A DNA stretch of 64,000 bases from Diabrotica undecimpunctata (Eukaryota; Arthropoda; Insecta; Coleoptera; Chrysomelidae). The stretch is taken from positions 117,286,458 through 117,350,457 of the forward strand of contig NC_092806.1 of assembly GCF_040954645.1 (NCBI RefSeq), in the 5' to 3' direction. Positions 21,900-33,984 of the stretch are shown here, piece after piece (positions within the stretch are counted from its first letter, which is position 1; each line of letters starts with the position of its first letter). Below the pieces are notes generated by a model. The model did no database searches, was not told the DNA's origin, and saw only the letters and a list, made by a program, of their open reading frames with translations. Both the position numbers and the translations under genes were made by a program.

Positions 21900-23480
21900 T
21901 TAAGTTTACTAACACTGAAAAGACACAGTATATTGCTTCTCTGGCATGAAAATCTGCTTTTTCGTTTCCTTGAAATCCAATGTGTGATGGAACTCATATA
22001 AAGTATACTTGCTACCTCGCGTTGTATTGTTAAATCGTATGTAATGCACTAAAAGTGCGGTAATTATGACAGATTTTGAAATATTTTGAGAACCAATATG
22101 AATGAGGGTTGCAGAATTGAGGATAGTTCGCGCTGTGGTAGATAGACAGGAGAAGGGTAAATCCCCCCCCCCCTCCCGAAGAAGGTTCAAAATGAAGGAA
22201 AACCTATTATTACTTATGCCTCTTATGTAGATTGGGTTTATCTTTTATATGTCTTTTGGTTGGTGCTTTAATGGATATTCCCTCTCCCCAAGGTAAATAT
22301 CTAGATCTGCCACTGATAGTTCCCCACATAATACTGCAAGTGAAAGATAATTTAAACTGCAATACTATGCTCTGAGCTATAAATGCTGATCTCACACCAT
22401 CAATAGTTTTAAATGAATCTGTATTGATACGAGAGTGATCTGGGAAAGAAGCAAGCATGTTGTAAAAGAATTGAATAATTTTTGCTTTAGAGTTAGATCT
22501 AAAATTAGATCACATATTGCAGGAGGAAAGGTCCACGGACGTCGTGTGTATGTATTTGTTCGATCAAAAAATTTTGAGAATTGAATATTATTAAGAGAGA
22601 TAGAGGTATCTTCTGATTCTCTCGTAAAAGGAAGAATTCGCCCTTTTTTTGTTTATATAAGTTTTTTTAAACATTTAGCGAAAGTTTGATGGAAAGTGAG
22701 ATGCGATTTTATCGTATATATGAAAGATGCGTGTGTTAATAACAAGTACATTCTTCTGAAATTTAAAAGTGTAACATTGTAAACTTTTAATGGAGCTGGT
22801 ACAGAATGCTCCTGTAGCTATTCTTAATGCTGAATTTTGTATGACTTCTAGTTGAACAAGAAGTGTCTTCTTTGCGAATGAGTATACAACTGATCCATAA
22901 TCGAGTTTTGATCGTACTAGTAATTTGTAAATAGGAATCAAACTTTTAAAATTTTAGCCCCAATTACAATTGCACAGTTCTCGCATTAAATTGAGACCAT
23001 ATTGCCAAGATTGCTTAAAAAAAGTGTTCCGCATAAGTTATTTTGTTATGTTATATGGAACTATAACTGAAGATCTGGATTTGTAGAGTGCCGTTTTTTT
23101 TTTAATAAAATATATTTGGTTTTGGAGAATTGCATTCCCACTGCCGACCAGTTTTTAAGGTGATTTAATCCACATTGTAAGTTTTTTTGTATAGAAAGAA
23201 TATTTTTTTTCTCTTGAATATATAACTAAATGATCAGCATATAATCTCGCCTTAACAAGTTTTCCAAAATTTTGTTATCGCTACTAAGAATAGTGTTGAC
23301 CTAATAACATATCCTTAAGGTGTTCCATTTGTTTGGTCTTTAGTGCTCAATATTTTACCATTTATCTTAACTTTAAATTGTCTCTTGTTAAGAGTTAAGT
23401 TGTTTCTTACTTAAGTATAATTCACATTTATGACTTTATCTGTTTTTTGCTATTTTAAATAGAATTTTTAGCACTTAGAC
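21900..23480 (-). pseudogene. I-clade element: RT then RNase H, degraded
   Basis: Minus strand, 5' to 3': RT block KPNGTP-GYVIRSTLF (near 23335), YADHLVIYS (near 23250, second catalytic Asp changed to His), the LLVRSKLDYGSVVYSFA block and VIQNSALRIATGAF (22941-22800), an RNase H start (SFKTIDGVRSAFIAQSIVL, 22425-22360), and the RNase H end, decayed (ATLIHIGSQNISKSVII, 22110-22060). The order RT-RNase H is that of I/Jockey-group elements with RNase H. A poly-C run at 22168-22177 marks one break. Confidence 0.7.
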
Positions 23481-24880
23481 TAATTAAACTTATTAATCTA
23501 AATTCACTACATTGTTTAACACTTTTTTTAGTAAGAGAGTAAATAAAAACGTTAGCGAATCATTAAAGATTTTGTATTAGAATACCCGATCGTACTTTTG
23601 AATTGGGGGGGGGCAGTAGGGTTTATTTTCAATATATTAAATATAGTTTTAAGATTTTTTTTTAACTGTTTAAGATAAATTTTTATAACATTAGTGTATT
23701 ATAGTACAACATTTCAAGAGTATTATTAAAAATTTTGGTACAAAAATATTAAAAATTGAGCAAATGCCAGCTAATTTTCGAAGATGAAAAAAAAGTCCGC
23801 GTGTGAAAACCGGCTGATGTGACAACTACCGGTACGTGAGTGTATACAACAGTAATATTGGTAAGCTTTTTTATATAAACTTAATTTATCTGTTGTTAGT
23901 ATAACATTTAATTAATTCTTCTAATTATTTAAACCAGCCCTATTGACACAGTCCTAAAACTCTTAAATTATTTTAGTAATTTCGCATTTGCACATGCCTT
24001 TAATGTACATATGTCATTATAATATAGACATCTCTATCGCATTTATTGAAATCAGAAAACTTTCTTCCTGACAGAATTATATTAATCTATCTCACCTTTT
24101 GTTGCGTTCACTATGGTCCTATTTATCATCTATCTATTCAGTCTGCATATCCATTTCAAACTTTCACATTTAATTTCCCCATAATCGTAGTAACTTTAAT
24201 ACCTTTGGTAATCTTAAGAAGCTGATTTAGACTGGCGAATGTAAGAGAAAGTAAGAATTGAAACAAATCGGTTAAACATGCAAAAATAGAACTGCGTCTT
24301 TAAATTGGAATACGCAGATGAGTAGGTTAGGTCAATGGATGTATAGTACCTATATTAAGTAATGTTAACTTAGGACTTGGTATCGGCTTGGTAAAGGTGT
24401 TAATATGCCACAAAACATCCTAAATGGGCTGCACTTGTTCTATTAATCTATTAAGCTACATTATGATGGTCTCTTTAATCACTACCAGAGTAGTATAAAG
24501 TTATCTTGTTATGCTATTGTCTTCCATTTATAGGCCAAAAAACTTCACATACAATGTTTAATTTTAATCTTAACATTTTAATTTTATTTTTATATAATTC
24601 CAGAACTTACATTGACATTCACATTTGTATAACTCTCATTTTTCCGAGTTTATGTTTTTTTTTCTATCCATGTAGATTACTGAGCTTACTTTCCACCTTT
24701 AGCTGTTATTGGGACTGATAACATGAATGCTAAGCTAGGCAATCCAGATAGAAATTTATTTAGGCGAAATTGTCCAGATACAATGATGTGGTAAATATCA
24801 ATGACAATCTAATGATTAATTTTTTGCTCCTACATTGAATTATACATCAATAACACGTATTTTTCTTACAAAAAAAAAAC
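23481..24880. other. AT-rich stretch, no recognised gene
   Basis: No element could be identified on either strand; one G-run at 23606-23613. Confidence 0.4.
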
Positions 24881-25420
24881 AACAGTAGTACACATATTTA
24901 TCTCCTTCATATACCATTTCCTTTCAGGACGTTGGTTACCATTATAGCTATCTTAATTTTATTCACTGCTACCCTAAATAGCATGCTTGTATCAATACCA
25001 TTTTAATCTCGCAAGTTCTTTAACCATAAAATATTTCTTCGTCCTGGACTGCGTTTGCCTGCTATTTTCCCATATATTACTATTTTGTAACAACCTATAT
25101 TTGGGTCCTCTAATTACATGTCCAAAGTACTCGAGCTTTCTCTTCTTCATGCTTTTTATAATCTCAGTAGTCTAAACTGAGACGTTCTAGTATTGTGCAA
25201 TTTAGAATCTTCTCCGCCCAAGAAACTTTTAAAATTCTTTTACAGTACCACTTTTCAAATATCTCAATGCGATTTAGATCACTTTTATTCATAGTCCAAG
25301 ACGCTATTATAAAGTAAGACACTTTTAGGTCTCTGTTACATAATACCTTGGATATCTTTTCAAAAGCAGCTCAGACCTGCTCAATTCTGGATCTAATTTC
25401 ACCGCGACTCTTTGTGCCCT
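24880..25420 (-). pseudogene. RTE-like RT C-terminus, minus strand
   Basis: The minus strand reads AFEKISKVLCNRDLKVS (near 25360), SWTMNKSDLNRIEIFEKWYC (25300-25245), RILKVSWAEKILNCTILERL (25240-25180), then decayed matches to the LEYFGHV..RG block and GRSRTKKYFMVKEL-type tail. 5'- and 3'-truncated. Confidence 0.6.
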
Positions 25421-25579
25421 TAGAAATGGCATGAAAAATTAGAAACTAACCCAATGTCGGCAGCATGTGAAGCATTGGGACCAGAACAGTAAATATAAAT
25501 AACAAGAACTCCAACAAGACGCCTTAGTTTCTACAGGCAAAGGTAAGTAAGGCAAGGTAATTAATGAAATGCCAAGAAA

Positions 25580-26130
25580 AACAGTAATTCCTCATTGGAG
25601 CTATCGCTCCAACTTTTAGAGTGAGTGTGGTAAGAATGAAGTAGGTTTCGTCCATGTTTATTATTGGTCGATTCTCTTCTCTATATTTTTTAATATCTCG
25701 TAGAAAGTTTCTTCTTAATTGTTAGTATTCCGGTTTTTTCATTCAAAGTTTTCTATTATTTTTTGTTTTTCTCCAACGAAACCATACGTTCTTCATGCCT
25801 TTTCTGAAAGATTCATGCGATATATTGTAGTTGTATTCAGTTACAAATTTTTCTGTGTATTCGTCGTAGAGTTGGAACCATTTTTTCGGTAGTACAAAAT
25901 TTAATTATAAATCGACGAAGCACCCCTTTGTCGCGCACTTATCCCACTTAGATTTTTAAGCTAAATTGTTTCTTTTTTTTATTTGGAGTACAAAATGATG
26001 ATGCCGTACCTTCCTCGATGCACTTTATTTCCCTCGAAATTGCTTTTATGGTTGTTAAATCTACACATGTTTCTGTTTCAAAACGTTTCTGCACTTGTTT
26101 TAACCATATTAGATAATGACACGTTGTCCC
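25580..26130 (-). pseudogene. IS630-like (Tc1/mariner superfamily) transposase, central part
   Basis: On the minus strand, the block before and around the first catalytic aspartate is clear: KWFQLYDEYTEKFVTEYNYN (near 25890), FRKGMKNVWFRWRKTKNNRK (25810-25750), LRRNFLRDIKKYREENRPII then NMDETYF (25730-25645). This matches the insect IS630-like family in which the DET motif is followed by a TH-K-W-D block. The second and third catalytic blocks are missing here, but a remnant of the same family region lies in the element at 54222-55259. Confidence 0.6.
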
Positions 26131-26389
26131 TAGCTTATTTAATTTAAATTTTATTTCACCTCACTGTCACTGTATTTCAAGAAAACTCGACTTACAAATC
26201 GAGTTGTTTACTTTTACTAATATATTTCCGGCAATTTTACTGAGCATCAAGTGGGCGGGGCTATTGTAAGATTTCGAAAGTCGTTTCTAGATTTGAGTAA
26301 TATCAACATTATTTCCAATCTCTATTACAGTCAAAGAGCTACATTATAAATAGATGAAAAAAACAGGAGATATAGAAAAAAAGGAAAAA

Positions 26390-26940
26390 AAGAAAGAGGT
26401 TTGTCAGGGTTGTGTGCTCTCACCAATCCTTTCTAACATATACTCGGAAGATATTTAAATAAAGCCTTGGATGGTTAGAATTATGGTATTAAAATTAATA
26501 ATCTGAGATATGCAGATAATACAGTTATTATATTCTAATCGCTACAAGACCTACAGCCGCGTATAAATGTAATTGTGAAAGCTAATGAAGAGTATGGACT
26601 CTCATTAAACACAAACAAAACTGCTTTATGCTTATGAAAAAAATCGGCACGGATCACCAGAAATAAATACATAGTAATAGCCAACCGATTGATAAAGACA
26701 TAAAATAGAATTATATAAGTACTTTTTAACGAAAATGCGAAGTTATAAGAAATAAAGGTCAGAATTAAAAAGGCCCGGAGTACATTTATGAAAATGATTC
26801 AAGTATTTTGTAGTCGAGATATAAATCTAAAATTACTTCTTACTTCTTATAAGATGCTATGTACTATGAGTAATACGGCATGGAATCGTGGACACTAAAA
26901 GAGAACGACATTAAGAAAATAGAAGATTTTGTATATATAA
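26390..26940 (+). pseudogene. RTE-like RT, 5' portion of a nested target
   Basis: CQGCVLSPILSNIYSEDI (26404-26455), INNLRYADNTVII (catalytic second Asp changed to Asn, near 26510), YGLSLNTNKT, ARSTFMKMIQVFCSRDINLK (near 26780-26825), ESWTLKENDIKKIEDFVYI (26885-26935). The frame then stops abruptly where a Penelope-like fragment begins. The C-terminus of a like element appears at 27530-27633 and 28543-28606, so this was probably one RTE copy split by two later insertions. Confidence 0.7.
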
Positions 26941-26944
26941 CAAC

Positions 26945-27365
26945 TAACCAATCTTTTAGCCAAATATAACATAACAGTGGCTCATACAGGCAATAACCTT
27001 TCAATAAATAATTTTTCACCAAACTAAAGACAAATACTCTAAAACTCAAAAAATCACAGGTTGCTTACGAGATACCATGTACTAACTGTGAAGGTGTCTA
27101 TATTGGACAAACCGGTCAACTTTTTCAATCCAGAATTCATTCCCACAAATATAACAAGAATAACATCACTACGCTCACATAGCATGAGCATGACATGAAG
27201 CATACATTTGACTTCGAAACTATCAATATTATAAAAACTAAGCCAAACAAAAAGAAGAGGAAGATATACGAATTAATAGTAATAAAAAGAAACACTAACG
27301 CAATCAATGACAAAAAAGATACAAAAAATCTAACTAAAATATATTTTAATGTGATTTAAATAATA
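26945..27365 (+). pseudogene. Penelope-like element GIY-YIG endonuclease fragment
   Basis: LAKYNITVAHTGN (26955-26995, other frame), FFTKLKTNTLKLKKSQVAYE (27010-27068), then IPCTNCEGVYIGQTGQLFQS with the GIY-YIG-type core VYIGQT, RIHSHKYNKNN and an H..D..H motif (EHDMKHTFD), ending at a stop near 27356. The CxxC zinc pair before the YIG core is characteristic of PLE endonucleases. One stop and one frameshift. It is a different family from the palindromic PLE at 37-39 kb. Confidence 0.75.
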
Positions 27366-27529
27366 ATAAATATAACACCATAAAAAATTCTTAAAATTAT
27401 AACAATTTTTCACTTTACCTCTTTATAAACACCAACGATACGCCCATGTAATTATAATTAATATAATTATATATTAATGACAGTAAATAATGAGATATCA
27501 GACATTTAGCCAATGAGATATCAGACAAA

Positions 27530-27633
27530 ATTTAGCAGAAAAATAGGGAAGAGAAGACATTCCTGGCTAAAAAGTGAAAATTCTGCGTGAATGGTTTAAT
27601 ATAAATAATATCCATCTATTTAGAAGCTCGATC
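27530..27633 (+). pseudogene. RTE RT C-terminus, left of I-element insertion
   Basis: RKIGKRRHSWLK, then a 1-nt frameshift, then REWFNINNIHLFRSSI. The last residues are encoded by the 14-bp target sequence that was duplicated when the I element inserted. The frame resumes at 28543. Confidence 0.75.
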
Positions 27634-28528
27634 TTTTTTTTATTTTACAAAATAGTCGCATCAACCTCTGAGATTATTAGCGACATATATACATTTATAT
27701 AAGATAATTTATTTACAAATGTTAGATTTTGTTAAATGTAGCACTCTACAAGTACATGTGAACACTTAGTGGGATATTACCGTTTTCACATAAAGTGGGA
27801 TTAGTGTGACCAATTATGTGTCCGTGGGTAAGTCGAGTATGTCCTAGACGAAGACGAGTAACAATGATTTGGTAAGTTCTGTTGGGAATTTTAGATTTCC
27901 ACGGTTTTACGAACGTTTTCACTTCGCGAAGTTTTGAAGTTGAACTGTCCCACTGGTTTTGCCACAGATTTTCGACTTTCACTTTAATAAATGATTTTAA
28001 ATCGTTAAGAACTACATCTCTCACTTCACTCGCGGTTTCACTGTTGCTGGCTTGTTGGGCTGTACGCTGTACGATCCGCTTCTTCATTTCCTTGGAGGCC
28101 AATGTGTGAAGGAACCCATAGGAATTGTACAGTATAGTTATTGTTTTGAATGGTAGCTAGTCGTTTTTTGATTAGAAGGGCAATTGGATGCTTCGTGTAT
28201 AGTTGGTTAATGGTGTTGATGGAAGTGAGGGAATCGGTAATTATAAGAGCATTAGATATATTGCTGGAGTTAATATGAACGAGAGCTTAATAGATGGCAT
28301 ATAGCTCGCCAGTATGTGTACAGCTTAGGGATGGCAGTTTATACTCAAGTGTATTATTTGGAGTAATGACAGCTGCCCCAACTCCAGTAGATGTTTTAGA
28401 AGCGTCTGTGTATATATGATAGGATTTAGAAAATTTTGTTAGTTTGTTGATGAAAGTATGTTTTATTATGGAGTGTGGAGTATCGTTCTTTCTGAAGATA
28501 TTTAAGGATGTATCGGATTGAGAAATGC
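27634..28528 (-). pseudogene. 5'-truncated I-clade insertion with perfect 14-bp target duplication
   Basis: ttagaagctcgatc is at 27620-27633 and 28529-28542. On the minus strand the element begins inside RNase H: HIYTDASKTSTGVGAAVI (catalytic Asp, 28410-28360) and THTGELYAIY (catalytic Glu). It continues via GFLHTLASKEMKKR (decayed SHxGIxGNExAD) to VTRLRLGHTRLTHGHIIG and the zinc tail start (LCENGNIPLSVH), ending with a UTR and an A-rich tail against the left duplicate. Apparent coding sequence upstream of 28528 is target DNA, not element. Confidence 0.85.
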
Positions 28529-28542
28529 TTAGAAGCTCGATC

Positions 28543-28606
28543 TCGAAGGTACGAATAGTTTTGATAATGGCCAACCTTCGGAACGGAGACGGTACTTAAA
28601 GAAAAA
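28543..28606 (+). pseudogene. RTE RT C-terminus, right of I-element insertion
   Basis: Resumes exactly in frame with 27633: SKVRIVLIMANLRNGDGT and stop, then an aaagaaaaagaag 3' tail, the standard end of this RTE group (compare NLRNKKK at 31660 and NVKGT at 42800). Confidence 0.75.
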
Positions 28607-28812
28607 GAAGTCTGCTAGTATATCCAGTATATTGTTGTTCTCTTCAGTAATAGTCTCATTCAGTATTTCTTTTCGGCAATACATCCAGAAAAAAAGTTTT
28701 TTTTTTATTTTAAAAAAAGGTAATATTGGACAAGCCTTTTCTCATTAATGAGACGGTTTTACTGAAATGAAAAAATATATCCAATATGTGCGTTCCTCCA
28801 AATTAAGTATAT

Positions 28813-29470
28813 AATATCTTCTTCTTCTTATCCAAATGTTTTTTATTCTGCGACACTCTTAGTAATTGTTGATCATTCATGCCCGTCCAAGTTCTCCTAT
28901 TGCGAAGACATGACATGGTTCTTCTACCTGGTTCTCCTCGGCCCACTATCTTCCATTCAATTATTAATTGTAGTAGGTTATATTTGTCCTTTCTCATTAT
29001 TGTGGCCTAGGTACGAGGTCTTTCTTTTCTTAATCGTTGTTATAAGTTCTAACTCTCTATTTATGGTATTAAATACTGTTCGATTCTTAATGTGTTGTGG
29101 CCATGATATTCTGAGCATTCTGCGATAAAGCCATATCTCAAAGGTTTCTAGCCGTCTCATTTGACTCTAATTCGGATGTCTAAGCTTAGTTTTCGGTTAT
29201 AGATAATTTGTTTTCATTTATTGTACATGTTCCTAGCCTATTCTATTCGTGTTTTTATTTCTATATCTGGATCCCACTTATCATTTGATACTACTCCTAA
29301 GTATCTGAATTGGTAAACTTGTTCTAATTAATTGTTATTTAGATCAATGCGACAATTTTCATCGGTTTTGTTAATCAACATTACTTTAGATTCTTGAAGA
29401 TATATTATGTCCCATTGCTTCACTTACATACTCTGTCTAGTATATTTTGTAAGTCTTTCAAATATATAAT
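28813..29470 (-). pseudogene. RTE-like RT C-terminal half, minus strand
   Basis: Minus strand: KVMLINKTDENCRIDLNN (near 29385-29335), VYQFRYLGVVSNDKWDPDIE, NRKLSLDIRIRVK, then MRRLETFEIWLYRRMLRISW (29160-29100), TSYLGHNNEKGQ, a frameshift, KYNLLQLIIEWKIVGRGEPG and RTWTGMNDQQLLRVSQN, with an AAGAAGAAG tail near 28813-28826. The block containing LLYGxExWTL is deleted. Confidence 0.7.
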
Positions 29471-29689
29471 ATATTATCACTTAAAAGAATAGTTCTAAAG
29501 TTAATTAAAATAATACAGTTTCCTACAGTTTTTTTATAAAGAATGATTTTCGATACTCTGTGTACTCGTATAAGAATGTAAAAGGATGAGAGAAAATATT
29601 TCTGTTTTAAACTATTTCAGTATGAAAACCGTTAAAAAAAATCGAATTTTATTAATTACATTTTTTAATCCAAAATCAGTTAGTAGTGC

Positions 29690-29840
29690 TAACGGCAAAA
29701 AACGTGGAAATTCACACGAACCGTAGACCGAAAGTTTATTTGAAGGCACCGCGACGCTTTGCCGGTGCCGCGTCATGGATCTCTGCGCAGCTCCGTAGGT
29801 TGTTGTGTGCGGTGTTTTTGGTAGAGATGGAACGAGGTGT
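29690..29840. other. Short GC-rich island of unknown nature
   Basis: About 150 bp markedly richer in G+C than its surroundings, with a ggcaccg/cggtgcc hairpin near 29745-29769. Both strands have short open frames; neither matches a family I know, and no clear splice donor follows. It could be a conserved noncoding element, a fragment of a 5' exon or a SINE-like piece. The flanks 29480-29690 and 29840-30120 show nothing. Confidence 0.3.
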
Positions 29841-30119
29841 TACGAAAGAATGGAATATTACAATAGAATTAAATAGTTGTCTTCGTTATGAATGAACGTA
29901 ATATGTAATATTCTAATTTATAATATGTAATTTTTATTTGAAAAATTAATTTAAATAATATGTCATAAATCGTTAGAGAAATTTTTTATCGACATTTGCT
30001 CGCCGTTAATATTCAATTTGTCTATGCAATTGGACTATTCTATTCGTCTGTCTAACTCTTACATTTCTTTTATTTATATTGAATTTAATATATAATCTTT
30101 ATACTGAAAGAATACATTC

Positions 30120-31690
30120 ATACGCTTTTTGAAGATGATAGATCTTGTTCTCAACCATCCACGAATGATCAAATAAATGAAAAAGGTCCAAAAATAACAA
30201 AAGAAGAATTTATTTATGCAATTAAAGCTCAAAAGAACGGAAAAGCCACAGGTCCAGACAATATTAATGTCGAAATACTTAAATTAATTGCAGACAATAA
30301 AAGTAAAAGCCTCGACTTAATAACAACACTCTTCAATAAGATATTATGACACAAATAAAACACCATCAGACTGGCTAAAATCAACATTCGTAACATTACC
30401 AAAAAAATACAATTAAGCATGACGTCTCATGTTCTTAAAACTTTTCTTAGAATCATTCATACAAGAATTTACAAGAAGTGTGAGTTTCAGATGAGTGACA
30501 CTCAAGTCGGATTTCGAAATGGATTGGGAACATGAAAAGCTCATTTTGCCTTAAATGTGTTAACACAACGATGCAGAGACATGAATGGAGATGTATATGT
30601 ATGTTTTATTGATTAAGTATCTAAAAGCATTTGACTACGTTAACCATCAAAAGATGATCTAAATTCTGAGAACAACTGGAATTGACGAAAGAGACTTGCG
30701 AATTATCTCAGAGCTATATTGGCACCAAACGGCAAAAATTGAAATAGGGCACACAACATCCGAAGATATACGCATCCGACGAGAAGTGCGACAAGGTTGC
30801 GTCTTATCACCACTATTATTTAATCTGTATTCGGAATCTATATTTAGAAAAGCATTAGATGAGGTTCAAGGTGGAATCAAGATTAACGGAACCAACATAG
30901 ACAACATCAGGTACGCTGATGATACCATCCTAATAGCAAGCAACGCACAAGAACTACAAAATATAATAAATACGGTAGTTGGTCATAGAGAAATGTTCGG
31001 TTTACATCTAAATGTTTCATTCTAGTATTTTCAAAGATACCAACAAACGTACATTTGTATGCTAAGGGACAAATAATAGAACAGGCAACTTCCATAAATT
31101 ATTTGGAAGCAAATATCAACAGCCAGTGAAAAAAGCCAAAAAACGAAATCCAGTCAAGAATCGAACAAACGAGGAAAACAATCATGAACATGAAAACATT
31201 TTTTACAAGATCACACCTTAGTCTATATCTCAGAATTCAAATGATTGGATGTTACGTCCTCTCTGTTTTTCCTGAATGGCTGTGAAAGTTGGACAATTTA
31301 CTCTGAAACAGAAAAAATAATAGATGCCTTTAAAATGTATATATACAAGCGGATGCTGAGAATTCCATGGATACAAAAATATACCAATAGTGAGGTACTT
31401 CGGCGTGTGAGTAAACAAAAAGAATTACTCAACATATTCAAAGAGAAAAAAATACAATACTTGGGTCATGTATTGAGAGGTGAAAGACATGAACTACTCC
31501 AAATCATATTGGAAGGTAAATTTCAGGGCAAAAAATCAGTTGGAAGACGCCAGAACTCGTGACTGAAAGACCGGAGGAGATGATTTGACCGCTCATCCAC
31601 AGAAATTTTTCGTGCAGCAGTTTCCAAAGCTACAATTGCCATTTGGATAGCCAACCTTCGCAATAAGAAGAAGATATTGTATTTAAATGG
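30120..31690 (+). pseudogene. RTE-like element, near-complete RT, YADD retained
   Basis: Ordered RT blocks: KITKEEFIYAIKAQKNGKAT and GPDNINVEILKL (30195-30290), TQVGFRNGLGT (30500), VYVCFID and SKAFDYVNHQKM (palm A), REVRQGCVLSPLLFNLYSES (30780-30840), IRYADDTILIASN (30905-30945), MYIYKRMLRIPWIQKYTNSE (31335-31395), QYLGHVLRGERHELLQIILE (31455-31515), AAVSKATIAIWIANLRN then an AAGAAGAAG tail (31663-31676). A stop after FGLHLNVSF, several frameshifts and others upstream. No endonuclease is visible. Confidence 0.8.
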
Positions 31691-31705
31691 ATCCATAGTA
31701 ATATT

Positions 31706-33963
31706 CTTCTTCTTTTTCTTCCCCTTTATATATAGACATGACTAAGTCTGTTTTTCAATGTGCCTCTAGTAAGTTGTCGTTCCATCGTTTTCGTAGTCTT
31801 CCTACTGATCGTCCTCCTATTGGGGAACCGTCTCTTGCCGTCTGCACTACTCTATTTGTTGTCATTTGGCTTATATGATCGTTCCATTCTACTCTTATAT
31901 TTCTTACCCAGTTCTTGATGTTCTCCACCTTGCATCTACGTCGTATATCTGTACTTCTAGCTCTGTCCCATAGTGTCTTACCATCAATTTTTCATCTCTG
32001 CTGTTTCTAACATCCTTTTTGTCCTCTCTGTGTCAGGTCTTGTTTCTGCCGCGTATGTCATTATTGGTCTGACGACTGTTTTGTAAATTCTGTCTTTCGT
32101 TTCTTTCCCGATATTTTTATTTCTCCATATTGTTTCATTTCGGCAGCCTGCGGCTCTATTTGCTCTATTCACTTGATCTTCCACTTCAGTTTCGAGCTTT
32201 CCGTAGCTAGATAATGTGATGCCTAGATATTTAAACTCCAACACTTGTTCTATCTGACCTTCCAGCTCCAATTTATATCTTAGTAAATTTGCTGTTGTAA
32301 CCCTGGATTTTGTCTTTTTTGGGAAAATTAACATATTAAATTTTCTGGCGGTTATATTAAATTGGTGCAGCATACGTTGTAAATCATCTTCACTTTGAGA
32401 GAGAAGTATTGCGTCGTCTGCATAGCAGATTATTTTAAGTTGTTTTTCTCCCATTTGGTATCCTTTTTTAGTTCTTAGTTTTATTAATATTATTATTTCA
32501 TACATAATCAGATTGAACAATAGAGGACTCAGGGAATCTCCCTGTGTTGTTTTGGTAGATATTTTCGATCGTTTTGATTATTCCTAGAGGTATCTCTCTT
32601 GTGTACAATAAGTGGATAACGTCTTTAAATTTGACCTGGTCAAATGCCTTCTTACGGTCCACGAAACATATATATGCCGGTTTTTTGTATTCTAATGATT
32701 TCTTTTGCACTTACCTCATTATAAATATAGCGTCAGTGTATGATCTTCCCAACTTAAAACCTTGTTGTTCTTCTGCTAGTGTTATAATTTCGTTCAGTTT
32801 ATTTGTTATCACTCTGGTTGTTAATTTTAGTGTTGTGTTTAATAAATTAATTCCTCTGTAATTTTCCGGGACCGATTTATCTCCCTTTTTGAAGAGAGGT
32901 ATCAGGATGCTTGATCTCCATTCTTGAGGAATTCTGTTTTGTTCTATTATTTTTTTGATTAGTCTTAATAGCTGTCTGGTCGGATCTGGTGCTCCGTACT
33001 TTAGGAGTTCGTTCGGTATTCTGTCCTCTCCTGGTGATTTCTATTTTTTAATTTCCTTAATGCTTTCTTTACCTCTTCCTCCTCAATATTTATTTCTTCG
33101 TTTGTCGTCACCTCTGGTGTTGGTGGTTCATTATCATCACATTTAGCAAATAGGGATCGAAAGTAGTCGACCCATGTTTCCTTCTGAATATGTTTAGTTT
33201 TTATTAGTTCGTTCATCTCGTTTCTTTGTCTTCTGATCATTTTCCATATTTCTTTTTGTGTTCCATAGACATAGAAGTCGTATTCCATCTGTTTTGAGAA
33301 ACTCTGCCAGTGTTCCTTTTTTATTTGTCTAACTAAAGTATTCGTTTCATTTCTGATTCGTTTATAGTAGGTGTGTGCCTGTTGTGTTTGTTGTGTTCTG
33401 TATTGTGAAAAGGCTTTCTTCTTTTCTTTACATTTTGTCTTCACTTCCTCTCCAAACCATGGTGTTTTCTTTTTTGATACGTTAGTGTTCGTTTCCTCTA
33501 CTTCGTCTACTTTCCTCTCTCCAAGTGATTCTGTTGCTGCTTTAATTATGTTATTTTTGAGTTTTTCCCAGCTTTCCTCGATGTTATCGTTTTCTAATAT
33601 TTCATTCTCAGCGATTTTCTCTGATCTTCTTTTCCTTCGACTTTGATTTTTGTTTGTATTGGCGTCGCTCTCCTGGGTGGGAAGTATTTCAGAATTATTC
33701 TTATTTTACATAATACTAGGCTATAGTTGCTACCTACATCCGCTGAGTTGAGGCATCTTACGTCGATTATTTTCGATTGATGTATATCTTTGTTGGTTAT
33801 AACATAATCTATCATAGATCTTTGTCTACGGGTGTTATTAAATGTATATTTGTGTTGGTCTTTGTGGTCAAAAAATGTGCTTAGTTTGTTATTCGTGCAT
33901 AAGTTGATCATCAGTTCTCCATTTTCGTTTTTAACAATAGGGGCATGCTTCTCCGCCTCATAA
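31706..33963 (-). pseudogene. RTE-like element, longest copy (endonuclease C-term to 3' end)
   Basis: Minus strand 5' to 3': endonuclease end (DHKDQHKYTFNNTRRQRSMI, 33870-33815, with the following D-Y-V-I-T-N), linker MKTKCKEKKKAFSQYRTQQT (33444), ETWVDYFRSLF, then via GPDRIPNELLKYG-like and GFRxGRSYTDAIF-like blocks (frameshifted) to ICFVDRKKAFDQV (palm A, near 32660) and IICYADDAILLSQ (YADD near 32420). The C-terminus is colinear with 9225-8737. The (GAA)-rich tail is near 31706. An 8-bp agtaatat at 31698-31705 and 33964-33971 fits a target duplication. At least four frame breaks. Confidence 0.8.
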
Positions 33964-33984
33964 AGTAATATACTATTATTCAAT

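Noticed and set aside
28529..28574. Extension of the RNase H frame upstream of 28528 as element coding sequence
   Set aside because: It covers the target-site duplicate and flanking RTE sequence, so it is only a fortuitous open frame.
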